Assembly (NCBI GenBank): GCA_016866755.1
Contig: VGLK01000004.1
Span: 24,065 to 88,064, forward strand
Length of the DNA: 64,000 bases
Origin: Candidatus Saccharimonadota bacterium
GTDB taxonomy: Bacteria > Patescibacteriota > Saccharimonadia > Saccharimonadales > Saccharimonadaceae
Direction: 5' to 3'
In this document: positions 33,936 through 42,663 of the stretch, in pieces
Position numbering within the stretch: position 1 is the stretch's first letter
Layout: every line of letters begins with the position of its first letter
Translations under genes and position numbers: made by a program
The notes under the pieces: generated by a model
The model's input: only the letters and a program-made list of their open reading frames with translations
The model's database searches: none
What the model was told of the DNA's origin: nothing

Positions 33936-36212
33936 CTATCTATTCTCTTGTCTGTTATTACCGCCGCTACCGTCATTGCCATTGCCATTGAGAGGAGGTA
34001 TAACTGTTCCACCCTCCTCTGGCTCCTCTTGAGTTTCGTCGTCAGACTCCTCTTCTGGTTCTACTGGAGTTGTTGGAGTGGTAGGTGTAGTTGGCGTAGT
34101 AGGGGCTGCAGGAGCTGGAGTTGTGTTTTCATCTTCCTCGTCCTCTTCTGGCTGACGCTCTTCTTCGCGCTCTTCCTCTTCTACCGCAGCCGTACAGCTA
34201 CCCGACGGCAGTCGACTGGCAAGAAAGACTTCACTACGTGTATTAGAACCCGCGCGTTCTGCCAAGCCGCCGTTGGCACACACCTGCCGCTCAACAATAC
34301 CACTCGGACGCGTAAAGCTTGGTGAGGCCGAACCAATCCCAGCAGTAATTACCTGCCGCCAAATTGGCGCCGCCATATCCGATCCGCCACTTGCCATAAT
34401 CTCGTTATTATTATTTCCTACCCAAGTGCCAACAGTAATGTCTGGGGTGTAACCAATTGTCCAGGCATCACGGTTTTCATCGGTTGTACCAGTTTTTACA
34501 GCAACTGTTTTACCGCTCACTGTTAGCGCGTTACCAAATAGACGCGAGCGAGCTGAATTGTCAGACAAAATATGCGACAACAAATAGGCACCTTGCTCAC
34601 TTATTGCTCGCTCTTTAACTGGCGCATATCGGTAGATTTCATTATCAAACTTATCATCAATTTCAGCCAGAGTGGTTGTATCTTTATACTGCCCCTGATC
34701 AGCAAAGGTAGCGTAAGCATTCGTCATTTCTATAAGTGGCACTTCCGCCGAGCCAATTGCAAGTGACAATCCATAATCAGCTGCATCATCGAGCGACGTA
34801 ATGCCGAGCTTTTCCGACTGAGCTAGTGTCGTGTCAATTCCTACTCGCTGCATTACCCGCACCGCCGGAATATTTAGCGACCATGCAAGTGCGTTTCTTA
34901 CACTTACATTGCCGTAGTATTGTCGAGTGGCATTTTGAGGTGAGTAGCCACCAATATTAATTGCCTCATCTTTAATTACCGTGGCAGGTGTAATAGTGCC
35001 GTCGGCTAAGCCTTTAGCGTAATACACTGCCTTAAACGTAGAACCGGGCTGACGTTGAGTGGTCGCCATATTAACCTTACCCCATTCTTCATTGTTCCAG
35101 TCGGCACTTCCTACAAGGGCGCGTATTTCACCAGTTTTTGAATCAAGTGCCACCACGCCAGCATTTGAACCTCCTAAGCGTTGAATATACGGCAGGCGGT
35201 TTTCAACACTTTCGATAGCGGTATCCTGAAGTGCCAAATCTAACGTGGTTGTTACCTGATAACCTGAACGCTTCACTCGCTCTTCGCCATACTTTTGATA
35301 CAATTCTTGTACTACCATTTCTGTAAAGTGCGGTGCCGCATTGTCTATTTCAGAGATTGATTCGTTATAAGCAAGCTGCGTCGCTTCAGCGTCGGCACGC
35401 TCGCTTTCGGTAATCATCTCGTTATCAATCATTCTATTGAGAACTGTTGCCCGCTGACGGTTTGTCAACTCTTCGCTACCAGTAATTGGCGAGTACGCAG
35501 TAGGCGCTGGCAGTACTCCCACTAACATAGCGCTCTCAGCTAGGGTTAAATCGTTGGCGCTTTTACGAAAATAGTTTTGGCTGGCCTCGTCTATGCCAAA
35601 TGAGTTGTTACCGAAATACACCGAGTTAAGATACATAGTTAAAATCTCGTCTTTACTGTAGCGCCGCTCAATTGCAATCGAGACAATCAACTCTTTGTAC
35701 TTACGAAGAAATGTTTGATCGGTTGAGAGAAGGGTGTTTTTAGCTAGTTGCTGAGTTAGTGTCGATCCACCATAGGCAGTGGCATCGCGCGACATAATAT
35801 TTCGAGTAAATGCCTTAATAATACTTACTGGCGATACACCACTGTGCTCGTAAAAGTTTTTATCCTCACTCGCAATCAACGCCTGCTCCGTCACATCAGC
35901 AATCTGATCGAGAGGCACCATTTCCCCACTCGATTCTTTACCAGTACGATAAAATGTTTCTCCATTTCTATCTTTTAGTACAATACCAGTGTTGTTACGG
36001 TTCATCAGTCGCTCAGGATCGGAGATGTCGTTTGCATAATAAAGATAAATAATAATTGGAATAATTACACAAAATAATAAAACTGGCACACCAACTAATG
36101 CAAGCTTTTTTTGCCACGATAATGTCTTAAACCATGTCCATCGGCCACGCAAGCTACGCTGAACCCGGCGATGCAGTGGCATCTTTTTTGTATACTTTCC
36201 CTGTCGCTTCAT
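33936..36212 (-). CDS. Bifunctional penicillin-binding protein (class A)
   Basis: Peptidoglycan glycosyltransferase/transpeptidase. Cytoplasmic basic tail, one membrane helix (about 34-60), GT51 domain with catalytic EDKNFYEH, GGSTLTQQLAKN and RKYKELIVSIAIE, then transpeptidase motifs STFK (SxxK), SLN (SxN) and KTGTTDENRDAW. 758 residues, normal. C-terminus is an unusual Pro/Thr/Glu-rich low-complexity tail (TTPTTPTTPTTP, EPEEESDDETQEEPEE) that may span or bind the wall. TATACT six bases before ATG. Lies inside the ruv cluster. Confidence 0.95.
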   Translation of the reverse strand: MKRQGKYTKKMPLHRRVQRSLRGRWTWFKTLSWQKKLALVGVPVLLFCVIIPIIIYLYYANDISDPERLMNRNNTGIVLKDRNGETFYRTGKESSGEMVPLDQIADVTEQALIASEDKNFYEHSGVSPVSIIKAFTRNIMSRDATAYGGSTLTQQLAKNTLLSTDQTFLRKYKELIVSIAIERRYSKDEILTMYLNSVYFGNNSFGIDEASQNYFRKSANDLTLAESAMLVGVLPAPTAYSPITGSEELTNRQRATVLNRMIDNEMITESERADAEATQLAYNESISEIDNAAPHFTEMVVQELYQKYGEERVKRSGYQVTTTLDLALQDTAIESVENRLPYIQRLGGSNAGVVALDSKTGEIRALVGSADWNNEEWGKVNMATTQRQPGSTFKAVYYAKGLADGTITPATVIKDEAINIGGYSPQNATRQYYGNVSVRNALAWSLNIPAVRVMQRVGIDTTLAQSEKLGITSLDDAADYGLSLAIGSAEVPLIEMTNAYATFADQGQYKDTTTLAEIDDKFDNEIYRYAPVKERAISEQGAYLLSHILSDNSARSRLFGNALTVSGKTVAVKTGTTDENRDAWTIGYTPDITVGTWVGNNNNEIMASGGSDMAAPIWRQVITAGIGSASPSFTRPSGIVERQVCANGGLAERAGSNTRSEVFLASRLPSGSCTAAVEEEEREEERQPEEDEEDENTTPAPAAPTTPTTPTTPTTPVEPEEESDDETQEEPEEGGTVIPPLNGNGNDGSGGNNRQENR

Positions 36213-36231
36213 ATACTTAGTATAATACGTT

Positions 36232-36711
36232 TTACAGTGTTTGTCTCGCCATCAAATGATGGGTAATAGCGGCAGCCAATGCGTCGGCACAATCGTCTGG
36301 CTTTGGCACCTCTTGTAAACCAAGATTAATGCGCACCATTTCTTGCACCTGTTTTTTACCAGCATTACCGTAACCGGTTATTGTCTGCTTTATCTCATTT
36401 GGCGTATATTCGGCAATTGGCAAACGGTGTTTACGACCAGCCAACATAGCCACTCCTCGCGCCTGCGCCACACTAATAGCGGTTGTAACATTTTTAGAAA
36501 AAAATAGCTTTTCAATCGACATAACCTCAGGATTGGTCTCTTCAATAATCTCCATTAGGCTGTCGTAAATCTCTTCTAGTCGTATGTCTATAGGCGTGTG
36601 TGGCGGAGTTGTGACTACACCGGCCGTAACTAGACGCGTTGAATTACGCACAATATCTACTACGCCAAAACCTAATATTCCCGTCCCCGGATCAATCCCA
36701 ATAATTCTCAT
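36232..36711 (-). CDS. ruvC: Holliday junction resolvase RuvC
   Basis: Dimeric RNase H-fold nuclease that cuts Holliday junctions. Seen: IIGIDPGTGILGFGV with the first catalytic Asp, IEKLFFSKN with the Glu, and the C-terminal KPDDCADALAAAITH with the last Asp residues. 159 residues, normal. Its ATG directly abuts the stop of the S51 peptidase gene (36712), so it is read from the promoter at 37354. Confidence 0.96.
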   Translation of the reverse strand: MRIIGIDPGTGILGFGVVDIVRNSTRLVTAGVVTTPPHTPIDIRLEEIYDSLMEIIEETNPEVMSIEKLFFSKNVTTAISVAQARGVAMLAGRKHRLPIAEYTPNEIKQTITGYGNAGKKQVQEMVRINLGLQEVPKPDDCADALAAAITHHLMARQTL

Positions 36712-37347
36712 CTACCACTTCTTCTCGCTACCACCATCAACAATGTACGCTTCGCCATCTCGTAACGTTTCAAACATTAAACCTTCAGTGGTAAAATAAT
36801 CAACCATCGCTTGCGCTTCGTCACCAAACCAAGACGACTTGTAGTGCGGCACGAGCTGCGGGTACACCATATTTAATCCGTCCCAAATAATTTCCTCTTT
36901 ATAACCCTCCGGTACCTCGTATGGATCATCACCGCGCTCAGTCCCTTTAAGAGTTTTAGTCATAATAATTGAGCCGGCACTTGAACCACCATAGAGAAAA
37001 TCACCCTCTTTTAGTCGCTGACGTAGCATATCATCTAGCCCACTATACCTAAGCGCTCGACGCAACACAAAGGTATTGCCACCCGATACCCACATTACTT
37101 TTGCCTGTTCAATAATTGGCCAAAGCTCATTAGGTTTGTCAAAATAGTTACGCAGGTCTAACTCGTACGGCTCAAACCCCAGAAGCTCCAATTCCGCTAA
37201 TTTTTCCGCTACGTGCAGCGCCCGTTCATCCTCCATCAAACAATCTTTGGCGTTGTCTATAAAAAGTAGTTTTTTTTCGTTTCCAGCGAGGCGGCAAAAT
37301 TCTGCTGCGTGCTCACCAAAGCCATAAGAAGAAAGAAATAATTTCAT
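36712..37347 (-). CDS. Peptidase S51 family protein (dipeptidase E/cyanophycinase-like)
   Basis: 211 residues. Nucleophile elbow GGSSAGSIIM with the catalytic Ser, WVSGGNTFVLRRAL, and a His in QLVPHYKSSWFGDE fit the PepE class, which hydrolyses Asp-X dipeptides or related bonds. No signal peptide, so cytoplasmic. TATACT (plus-strand 37354-37359) is six bases before ATG. Cotranscribed with ruvC, but no functional tie is evident. It may scavenge peptides taken from the host cell. Confidence 0.88.
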   Translation of the reverse strand: MKLFLSSYGFGEHAAEFCRLAGNEKKLLFIDNAKDCLMEDERALHVAEKLAELELLGFEPYELDLRNYFDKPNELWPIIEQAKVMWVSGGNTFVLRRALRYSGLDDMLRQRLKEGDFLYGGSSAGSIIMTKTLKGTERGDDPYEVPEGYKEEIIWDGLNMVYPQLVPHYKSSWFGDEAQAMVDYFTTEGLMFETLRDGEAYIVDGGSEKKW

Positions 37348-37365
37348 ATTTATAGTATAGCACTC

Positions 37366-39246
37366 CTAGTTGTCTCGAGGCCGACGCAGTCTACCGGCAA
37401 ACTGCCGCAGCTCTCGTCGCCATTCATAGCCCGCGTAGCTTAGTAAGGCGGCCGCACCACCACCAAGCGCCCACCACGTCCATACCGTCTTTTTTGAAGT
37501 TGCGATTGGATCAACGGCAAATTGAGCCGCCGGAAGCACTGCTGACTGCACCTTACGACAGCGATTTGTGTCGGGGTTACGCTCCTGACCTTCTTTGCAC
37601 GGCGTTAGTTCAGCTGTACCACTGCTAATTAGACGGCAGCGATTTGTCTCGGGGTGTCGATACTGATCGCTACGGCATGGGGTTAAGCTGGCATTTGCCG
37701 CAACACGCGAACGACAGCGATTTGTCTCTTCGGAGCGATACTGATCGTCACGACATGGCGTTAATTGACGCGACAAGCCAGCTAGTGATCGGCAACGATT
37801 GGTTTGCATATGACGGTACTGGTCATCTCTACAGGGAGATAAAGCCGAGTTTTCGCTAACTATTTTTCGACAACGATTGGTCTCAATAAACCTATACGAA
37901 CCCTCTGGACATGCCGCCTGAGTTACTTCGTCAGTTTCTATGCGCACGCAGCGCCCACTGCTCTGTCGGTACGTTTGGCCAGATAAGCATTCCGGCTCCA
38001 ACTTTATAATGTTAGCGCTGCCACCTGTTGGCGTATATGTGGCAAGCCACGCATCTCTATCGCTACTGTACACCCAACTTTGCCCTGCACGCATAGCGGT
38101 GTAGTCGACCGTTTCCATAACTTCATCACTACTTAAATGCATAAGCGACACGCTGCCGGCGGTAGTTTTAGAGAGCGTAAGCGGCGTTTCATCTATAGTT
38201 ATGCTTAAATATTCACCGGATAACAAGGTGTACTGCTCTAGCGTGTACGCCGCATCAGAGCGATTAGTCCTTAGTTTACAGTCAGCTAGTTCAATTGCTT
38301 CGGTATGCGGGTTATACAGCTCTATAAATTGCTCACTTTTCTCTAAGTACGCGCCAATTTCACTAATTTGAGCCCGACATAAAACCGGCACGTCTTTTTC
38401 AACCGCCACATCTTCTGGACATAGCGGTAATAGCGGTGTTGCAGGCTGGGTGGCAGGATAAAAACCATACCCCTGACTAGGTTTAAGCAACACGTTGTCG
38501 CGGTAGCATCGAGTCCACGGCAGCCCATTGTCATGCAACACGGCGGTGCTACTGAGCGTAGAACTACTCCAGCTAACGCTATCTACCACGCTGCCGCCAC
38601 GTAGTAGCTCAACCGCTCCCGATGCAGTAAGTCGACTGCTATTGTATACAGCTCCACTGGTACTGGTAAACAAAAGTGTGCTTTGCGCCGAACTATTTTC
38701 ATCCGTACCTGTACCGTAGGCCTGATTACGTATAAAAATCTGCTGGTACGGTTCAATGTACTGGCCGCTAAACCTAAATAATTGCGTAACTGCTCCAGAT
38801 TCACTTTTAGCATGCAACACCCAGCTATCGTCTAACTGTACGCGTACCTCTAATGGATTATAAATACCTACATACTCTTGTTTACCGCCGGCATCTGTAT
38901 TGAGCGATGTAATATAGAGTACCTGGGCGAAAGTGACGGAATCTGGCGCAGTTACCTCTACGGCTTCAGGTTGAGTAACTGCCTCTGACTGGACTTCAGA
39001 GCTGCTAGACAGCTCAGTCGGCTCTTCCATTTCACCTACAATAGGTTCAACATCCCCGCTAACGTCGTCCGGCTCAACCGCATCTATCTCCTCTACAGCT
39101 AGTATATCCGAGAGTTCGCTATTTACTGGCTCTATCGTAGCCACGACAGATTGAGACAGGACAAAGGCACACATTAGCACAATCGCTATACTTACAGCGC
39201 TTAGCGTTACACCGGTTCGACATCTAGCTTTGGGCTGCGTGTACAC
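37366..39246 (-). CDS. Surface protein with lamin-tail domains and Cys repeats
   Basis: 626 residues. N-terminal membrane/signal helix (about 14-35), acidic low-complexity stretch (40-100), two lamin tail-like (LTD) beta domains (about 105-260 and 285-400: QEYVGIYNPLEVRV, EQFIELYNPHTEAIEL), six Cys repeats (about 425-570), and a C-terminal membrane helix followed by a basic tail (WRRELRQFAGRLRRPRD), a membrane-anchor layout. GTG start at 39246. Likely an exported, wall-facing adhesin or scaffold; a role in contact with a partner cell is inference. Confidence 0.8.
   Translation of the reverse strand: MYTQPKARCRTGVTLSAVSIAIVLMCAFVLSQSVVATIEPVNSELSDILAVEEIDAVEPDDVSGDVEPIVGEMEEPTELSSSSEVQSEAVTQPEAVEVTAPDSVTFAQVLYITSLNTDAGGKQEYVGIYNPLEVRVQLDDSWVLHAKSESGAVTQLFRFSGQYIEPYQQIFIRNQAYGTGTDENSSAQSTLLFTSTSGAVYNSSRLTASGAVELLRGGSVVDSVSWSSSTLSSTAVLHDNGLPWTRCYRDNVLLKPSQGYGFYPATQPATPLLPLCPEDVAVEKDVPVLCRAQISEIGAYLEKSEQFIELYNPHTEAIELADCKLRTNRSDAAYTLEQYTLLSGEYLSITIDETPLTLSKTTAGSVSLMHLSSDEVMETVDYTAMRAGQSWVYSSDRDAWLATYTPTGGSANIIKLEPECLSGQTYRQSSGRCVRIETDEVTQAACPEGSYRFIETNRCRKIVSENSALSPCRDDQYRHMQTNRCRSLAGLSRQLTPCRDDQYRSEETNRCRSRVAANASLTPCRSDQYRHPETNRCRLISSGTAELTPCKEGQERNPDTNRCRKVQSAVLPAAQFAVDPIATSKKTVWTWWALGGGAAALLSYAGYEWRRELRQFAGRLRRPRDN
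37536..37971 (-). repeat. Six ~24-residue Cys repeats in the lamin-tail protein
   Basis: Units follow C-x5-R-x4-N-R-C-R, e.g. CRDDQYRHMQTNRCR, CRDDQYRSEETNRCR and CRSDQYRHPETNRCR. The first unit (CLSGQTYRQSSGRC) is the most diverged. Each unit has two Cys that could form one disulfide, making a string of small loops before the membrane anchor. DNA-level similarity among the middle units suggests recent duplication. Coordinates are approximate. Confidence 0.8.
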
Positions 39247-39311
39247 TACTTATACCGATTATGCTTTAATAATGCCACGATTGTAGCGCATAAATTATAT
39301 AAAGTAAAGTA

Positions 39312-40019
39312 CTAAAGTGCGGCGTTCGTATGCACGTTCACAACGTCATCAAGATCATCAATGGCGTCAAGTAGCTTCATTAGCTTTGCTGCTGTTTCAT
39401 CGTCAGAAATCTCAATTTGCGCCGTACCAATGTATTGTAATTCAGCGTCTTTTACTTCAATATCTTTACTACGCAAAGCCTCTCGAACCTTTGCAAGATC
39501 CTTTTGCTCGGTGTACACAATAAGTTCACCGTCTTCTTCCACGGCATCTTCAGCCCCTGCATCAAGCACCTCAAGCAATACATCTTCGCCAGTTGCCGCT
39601 ACAGAAATAACCCCTTTACGAGTAAACTGAAATAATACACTTCCCGCATCGGCAATTGTGCCACCATTTTTAGACAAAGCATTTTTTACATCGGGAAAAG
39701 TACGATTGCGGTTATCTGTTGCAGTTTCAATAATAAGTCCTACGCCACCGGGGCCGTAGGCTTCATAGGTAATTTCTTCCAAGGCAGCGGCATTCTTGTC
39801 ATTTACACGGTCGATTGCTCGCTGAATATTGGCGTTGGGCATATTGGCGGCTTTAGCTTTTTCAATTGCAAGCGCGAGTGCCGAATTCATCGCCGGATCA
39901 CTTCCGCCACGAGCAGCTACGGCAATTTGGTTACCTAATCGAGTAAATATCGCGCCACGCTTTGCGTCGTTTGCACCTTTATCTCGCTTAATTTTTGCCC
40001 ATTTACTGTGTCCTGCCAT
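39312..40019 (-). CDS. yebC: YebC/PmpR family protein
   Basis: Conserved protein reported as a transcription regulator or, for relatives, a translation factor helping at proline stretches. Seen: MAGHSKWAKIKRDKGANDAKR start, LALAIEKAKAANMPNANIQRAI, YEAYGPGGVGLIIE, and the C-terminal LMKLLDAIDDLDDVVNVHTN. 235 residues, normal. It has a leader of about 40 nt after TATAAT and GAGAGAAG as ribosome site. Upstream of the ruv group, as in many bacteria. Confidence 0.94.
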   Translation of the reverse strand: MAGHSKWAKIKRDKGANDAKRGAIFTRLGNQIAVAARGGSDPAMNSALALAIEKAKAANMPNANIQRAIDRVNDKNAAALEEITYEAYGPGGVGLIIETATDNRNRTFPDVKNALSKNGGTIADAGSVLFQFTRKGVISVAATGEDVLLEVLDAGAEDAVEEDGELIVYTEQKDLAKVREALRSKDIEVKDAELQYIGTAQIEISDDETAAKLMKLLDAIDDLDDVVNVHTNAAL

Positions 40020-40067
40020 ATTCTTCTCTCTTTACGTTACTTGCATTTACTCTTAATTATAGCAAAT

Positions 40068-41567
40068 CTACTCTGTAATGTTATGCTGACGCAAGGAAAG
40101 CCCAGTCGATTTATAGAGCAATGTTACTACCGCTGCAATGCCAGCGTACATAAGAATCGCCACCCACGGCGCGATCGTCATCTCCCGTTGCGCCCACCAA
40201 AAACTACCAAGCCATTCGGCTACATTCAACATATAACCCAGCAGCCACGAAGTTGGTAGCGCAATAACACTGGCCACAATTGGCGTCACATAGTCAGCAA
40301 TCCCGGTTAAAAATGTAAGTAGCATCGCTAAAGGCACCAGCGGCAGCACCAGTAGATTTGCAAATATCGCCACTAGGCTAACGGAGTTGAAATAGAGCAA
40401 AATTATAGGCAGTGTTAATATTTGAGCAGAAAAAGTTTCGCCAATTATCTGCCTTAACAAGCCAGGTTTGCGCTGGGCAAAAAAGTACGCCTGCAGCACT
40501 GGTGACACCATCATTACCCCGATAAAAGCCGCAAAACTAAGCATCCAGCCAACATCACCCCATACGTAGGCAGGATTAATAAATACCGTAATTGCCGCTA
40601 CTACGCTTAATAATACAACCGGATGTAGCTTTCTTCCCACATACCACACTAAAATACTTATTCCCGCCACAAGACCAGCCCTGGTCATGCTTGGACTAAA
40701 GCCGGTAACCAAAACAAAGCTGACAATAAGCATCAGTGATAAAGCTAGCGCTGAAAATCGCGACACCTTCACACCCAGTCTTCGCGCTACTCGCACTAAA
40801 ATTGTAAGGTTATACCCACTGGCTACTACAATATGTGTCAGTCCGACTACCTGCAGGGTTTCGGCCGTTTCCGCTGGGAGAGCCTGCTTTAGGCCGACCA
40901 AAAATCCCAACCCTAAACTAGCTTCTGCGTCCGGCAAATGTCTGTTTATTTTTTCAGCAAAACTATCACGCACGTTGCCAGCAATATCGCCCTGATTTTC
41001 GCGCTCCACTGTTAATATTTCTGGTCGATACATACTTGCGCCAAATGTACCAAACCCCTCGCTCATTTGTCCTGTCACTTTAATTGTGTCGTATCGTCGC
41101 ACATATTGCTCGGAAGTCGACAATTGCATCCATACGCTGCCAGCAATATCACGCTCGCCTATTGAAAGGTTTTCTAAAATTACACTCACCGATTCCCCAG
41201 CCCCCCGACTTGGGTCTTCTTTAACTTCACCACGAAGTGTGACCTCAGCCTCAACATACGCCGTTAAAACCGCTCGCTGATTATGGTGAGAAATACCGTA
41301 CGATAGACCTATTCCTGCGCAACCCACAATAAGCAGGCATGCGCCGACTACACGACGATTTATAACCCCTAGCCCCAAAAGTGTTACCCATAACGGCCAA
41401 AGGGCACTTACCCACTGCAAACCTACTAGCAACGACAACGCTACTCCGGCGCAAAAACTGCAACTCGCAAATGCCAGCAGCCACGAACTGTGCACTGGCC
41501 GGCGTAGTATTGCTCTCATACGATGAAGTATCGCATACATTAGCATAAAACAAAAAAATTCCGACAT
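40068..41567 (-). CDS. comEC: ComEC/Rec2-like DNA uptake channel
   Basis: Inner-membrane channel for transforming DNA. 499 residues: N-terminal hydrophobic segments, DUF4131/OB-like region (LRGEVKEDPSRG, IKVTGQMSEGFG), then the competence domain with GLTHIVVASGYNLTI, SPSMTRAGLVAG, and many membrane helices. The C-terminal metallo-beta-lactamase nuclease domain of full-length ComEC is absent, so a separate nuclease would be needed if one is used. With the pilus and recA it indicates natural competence. Confidence 0.92.
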   Translation of the reverse strand: MSEFFCFMLMYAILHRMRAILRRPVHSSWLLAFASCSFCAGVALSLLVGLQWVSALWPLWVTLLGLGVINRRVVGACLLIVGCAGIGLSYGISHHNQRAVLTAYVEAEVTLRGEVKEDPSRGAGESVSVILENLSIGERDIAGSVWMQLSTSEQYVRRYDTIKVTGQMSEGFGTFGASMYRPEILTVERENQGDIAGNVRDSFAEKINRHLPDAEASLGLGFLVGLKQALPAETAETLQVVGLTHIVVASGYNLTILVRVARRLGVKVSRFSALALSLMLIVSFVLVTGFSPSMTRAGLVAGISILVWYVGRKLHPVVLLSVVAAITVFINPAYVWGDVGWMLSFAAFIGVMMVSPVLQAYFFAQRKPGLLRQIIGETFSAQILTLPIILLYFNSVSLVAIFANLLVLPLVPLAMLLTFLTGIADYVTPIVASVIALPTSWLLGYMLNVAEWLGSFWWAQREMTIAPWVAILMYAGIAAVVTLLYKSTGLSLRQHNITE

Positions 41568-41603
41568 AGCACGCTATAATCAGAATTTTTATAAATAAAT
41601 TTA

Positions 41604-41680
41604 TGGAGGGACCACTGGGGCTTGAACCCAGGACACCCTGCTTAAAAGGCAGGTGCTCTAACCAGCTGAGCTATGGTCCC
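41604..41680 (-). tRNA. tRNA-Lys (TTT anticodon)
   Basis: Minus-strand cloverleaf: acceptor GGGACCA/TGGTCCC, D arm AGCTCAGCTGGTTAGAGC, anticodon stem CCTGC/GCAGG with loop CTTTTAA (anticodon TTT), T arm CTGGG-TTCAAGC-CCCAG, and an encoded CCA at 41604-41606. The discriminator is T, unusual for Lys tRNAs. Confidence 0.93.
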
Positions 41681-41719
41681 GTTACGCTTTTAAATAGTAG
41701 CACTGTATCTGTTAATTTG

Positions 41720-42208
41720 TCAATGCTTCTTCTTATCATCACCCCCTGTTTTTGGTGACTTAATTGTTAAAAAGTCGAATATTGCGACTACTGCTGCGGC
41801 TGTAATAAGCGTACGAGACTGCTCGTCAACCGTTGTTATAGTCAAAAGAAGCGAATCGGGTACTAATCCGTAACGGATAACTAACTGCACACCAACAGCA
41901 ACTGCGAGCGCCAAAAACAACACCGCACTAAGCAAGTGTTCGTGCTTTTTTGCATATTTAAGTGGTGACATAAGTGCGAGCAGTGGTAATGAAAATGTAA
42001 GCGCTATACTCACAATTGCCTCAAGTGGCGCCACACCCGTTTGGATTCCATATGCCCGAAGCGTCGTAGTAACCTCGATAGTCCATAGACTAGCGATTAG
42101 CGCGCCGGCCAGTAGGGCAAGCGCCATGAGCCCAAAGCGACGACGCAATAAGTATATGCTGAGTGATAGCATTATTACTACAATTGCAACTATTATAAAT
42201 CCATTCAT
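41720..42208 (-). CDS. Four-helix membrane protein
   Basis: 162 residues, not recognised. Four or five hydrophobic segments (FIIVAIVVIMLSLSIYLL, LMALALLAGALIASLW, AIVSIALTFSLPLLAL, LLSAVLFLALAVAVGVQL, ITAAAVVAIFDFL) and a charged tail GGDDKKKH. Overlaps the DUF192 gene by 4 bases, so it belongs to the ATP-grasp transcription unit. No catalytic residue pattern is visible. Confidence 0.75.
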   Translation of the reverse strand: MNGFIIVAIVVIMLSLSIYLLRRRFGLMALALLAGALIASLWTIEVTTTLRAYGIQTGVAPLEAIVSIALTFSLPLLALMSPLKYAKKHEHLLSAVLFLALAVAVGVQLVIRYGLVPDSLLLTITTVDEQSRTLITAAAVVAIFDFLTIKSPKTGGDDKKKH

Positions 42209-42660
42209 CGCTCTACTCTCCCTATTTCAATCGATCCGCCCGGTTTAATTCCAATTTCGCGGGATACACCGGCAGCTACCTCCAGTACATAATTTGCTGG
42301 TTGTGGCGGTTGATACTGCACATGTGGCGGCGCATCTGGCAAGACCGATTCGTCTATTGCAATAATACCACCACTCGCATCAATCCACACAATATCTATG
42401 GCATACGTCATGTCTTTCATCCAAAAAGACCATTGGCGCGACTCAGGCATTACAAACAGCATACCCTCACGCCGAGATAACGCGCGCGTCTCGCTTAATC
42501 CAGTCGATATCTCCTCTTCGGTTATAGCGAGACGCACTGGCAACCTAACACCACTTTCGCGCACCACAACCGTAGACATATCACTTTTTTGCACCTGCCA
42601 AACAAAGTACAACGAAATACCTAGCACAACCAGACTCGCCACCACCGCAAGTCGCTTCAT
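42205..42660 (-). CDS. DUF192 family exported protein
   Basis: 151 residues: N-terminal membrane anchor (about 5-23), then the DUF192 beta domain with RLAITEEEISTGLSETRAL, EGMLFVMPESRQWSFWMKDM, IDIVWID, and NYVLEVAAGVSREIGIKPG. The family is widespread and of unknown function, usually facing outside the membrane. Starts four bases after the adjoining ATP-grasp stop, in the same operon. Confidence 0.9.
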   Translation of the reverse strand: MKRLAVVASLVVLGISLYFVWQVQKSDMSTVVVRESGVRLPVRLAITEEEISTGLSETRALSRREGMLFVMPESRQWSFWMKDMTYAIDIVWIDASGGIIAIDESVLPDAPPHVQYQPPQPANYVLEVAAGVSREIGIKPGGSIEIGRVER

Positions 42661-42663
42661 TCT

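Noticed and set aside
37536..37971. CRISPR-like repeats
   Set aside because: The periodic repeats are in-frame protein repeats of the lamin-tail gene, with no spacers. No CRISPR array was seen in the window.
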